This document shows positions 6,016 to 6,106 of a stretch of 6,106 nucleotides of DNA, piece by piece; within the stretch, counting starts at the first letter, position 1, and the number at the start of each line of letters is the position of its first letter. The position numbers and the translations under genes are program-made. The DNA comes from JAMORN01 sp027063545 [NCBI: bacterium] (GTDB lineage Bacteria > JAMORN01), in NCBI GenBank assembly GCA_027063545.1, contig JAMORN010000160.1, positions 1-6,106 on the forward strand, read 5' to 3'. The notes below the pieces were generated by a model. The model saw nothing but the letters and a program-made list of their open reading frames with translations, was not told the DNA's origin and searched no databases.

Positions 6016-6106
6016 AAAGCCAACATGCTACCTTGTGATTTTCATTTATAGTTTTATATAAAGGATATTTATTTTTGCATAAATCTATCTTTTTTTCACA
6101 TCTATT
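6002..6106 (-). CDS. oppD: C-terminal end of OppD/DppD-like ABC importer ATPase (partial)
   Basis: An open frame enters from the right edge and ends with TAA at 6004-6002, giving 34 residues. The peptide begins NRCEKKIDLCKNKYPLY and continues to HKVACWLYDRN. The spacing of Cys3, Cys10, Pro15, His24 and Cys28 fits the C-terminal oligo_HPY tail of OppD/DppD ATPases, which commonly reads RCP...C...P...H.VAC. In some DppD proteins these cysteines, with a further one upstream, bind an iron-sulfur cluster (known for the family, not shown here). The frame overlaps the start of oppF by 14 bases, as expected for paired subunits. Only the tail is visible; the catalytic domain is outside the window. Confidence 0.8.
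   Translation of the reverse strand, partial: NRCEKKIDLCKNKYPLYKTINENHKVACWLYDRN

Noticed and set aside
6013-6027. Five-codon minicistron on the minus strand (ATG at 6027) with AAGG upstream, whose TGA overlaps the oppF ATG.
   Set aside because: It could aid coupling, but the oppD frame already overlaps this start, and so short a frame is expected by chance.
1-6106. Search for mobile elements, CRISPR repeats, toxin-antitoxin or defence genes, tRNA and rRNA.
   Set aside because: No direct repeats, transposase-like frames, tRNA-like cloverleaf or defence-family proteins were seen. All long frames are explained by housekeeping, biosynthetic or transport genes.

Overview
This is an ordinary, gene-dense stretch of chromosome from an AT-rich bacterium (roughly 30% G+C by eye, Lys/Ile/Glu/Asn-rich proteins, Arg mostly AGA). 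The best lineage clue is a short (287 aa) sigma-70 factor without region 1.1. Its 'FxFISYAVWWVRQAILQALAE' type region 2 resembles the primary sigma factors of Bacteroidota, Chlorobiota, Fibrobacterota and some candidate phyla. That placement is tentative. Unlike typical Bacteroidota, most internal genes here have good Shine-Dalgarno (SD) sequences. No mobile element, CRISPR array, rRNA or tRNA gene was seen, and no gene-free stretch exceeds about 100 bases.

Layout. Positions 1-1813 (minus strand) read cutA -> sigma factor -> purU. The three genes are tightly packed (15-base gap, then a 1-base stop/start overlap), and purU runs off the left edge. Positions 1814-1915 are a small divergent intergenic region. 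It holds a near-consensus promoter for the cutA operon whose -35 box overlaps, on the opposite strand, a plausible -35 box for panB. Positions 1916-4728 (plus strand) read panB -> panC -> hisG -> hisE with gaps of 1-20 bases: two pantothenate-pathway enzymes followed by the first two histidine-pathway enzymes. Positions 4708-6106 (minus strand) hold the end of an oppD-like gene, then oppF, then a YfcE-like metallophosphoesterase. This last gene converges on hisE and overlaps it by 21 bases.

How they work together. PanB and PanC make ketopantoate and join it to beta-alanine to give pantothenate for coenzyme A; PanB uses 5,10-methylene-tetrahydrofolate. HisG and HisE catalyse steps 1 and 2 of histidine synthesis; HisG is the long form with the C-terminal histidine-sensing domain. 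PurU hydrolyses 10-formyl-tetrahydrofolate, so one-carbon folate metabolism touches both divergent operons. The right-hand operon encodes the paired ATPases of a peptide/nickel-family ABC importer.

There is no convincing evidence of a new biological system. The points worth a second look are regulatory: back-to-back promoters sharing a -35 heptamer, a possibly leaderless panB mRNA, a GC-rich terminator-like hairpin inside the first codons of purU, a convergent gene overlap without a clear terminator, and a phosphoesterase with changed metal-site motifs.
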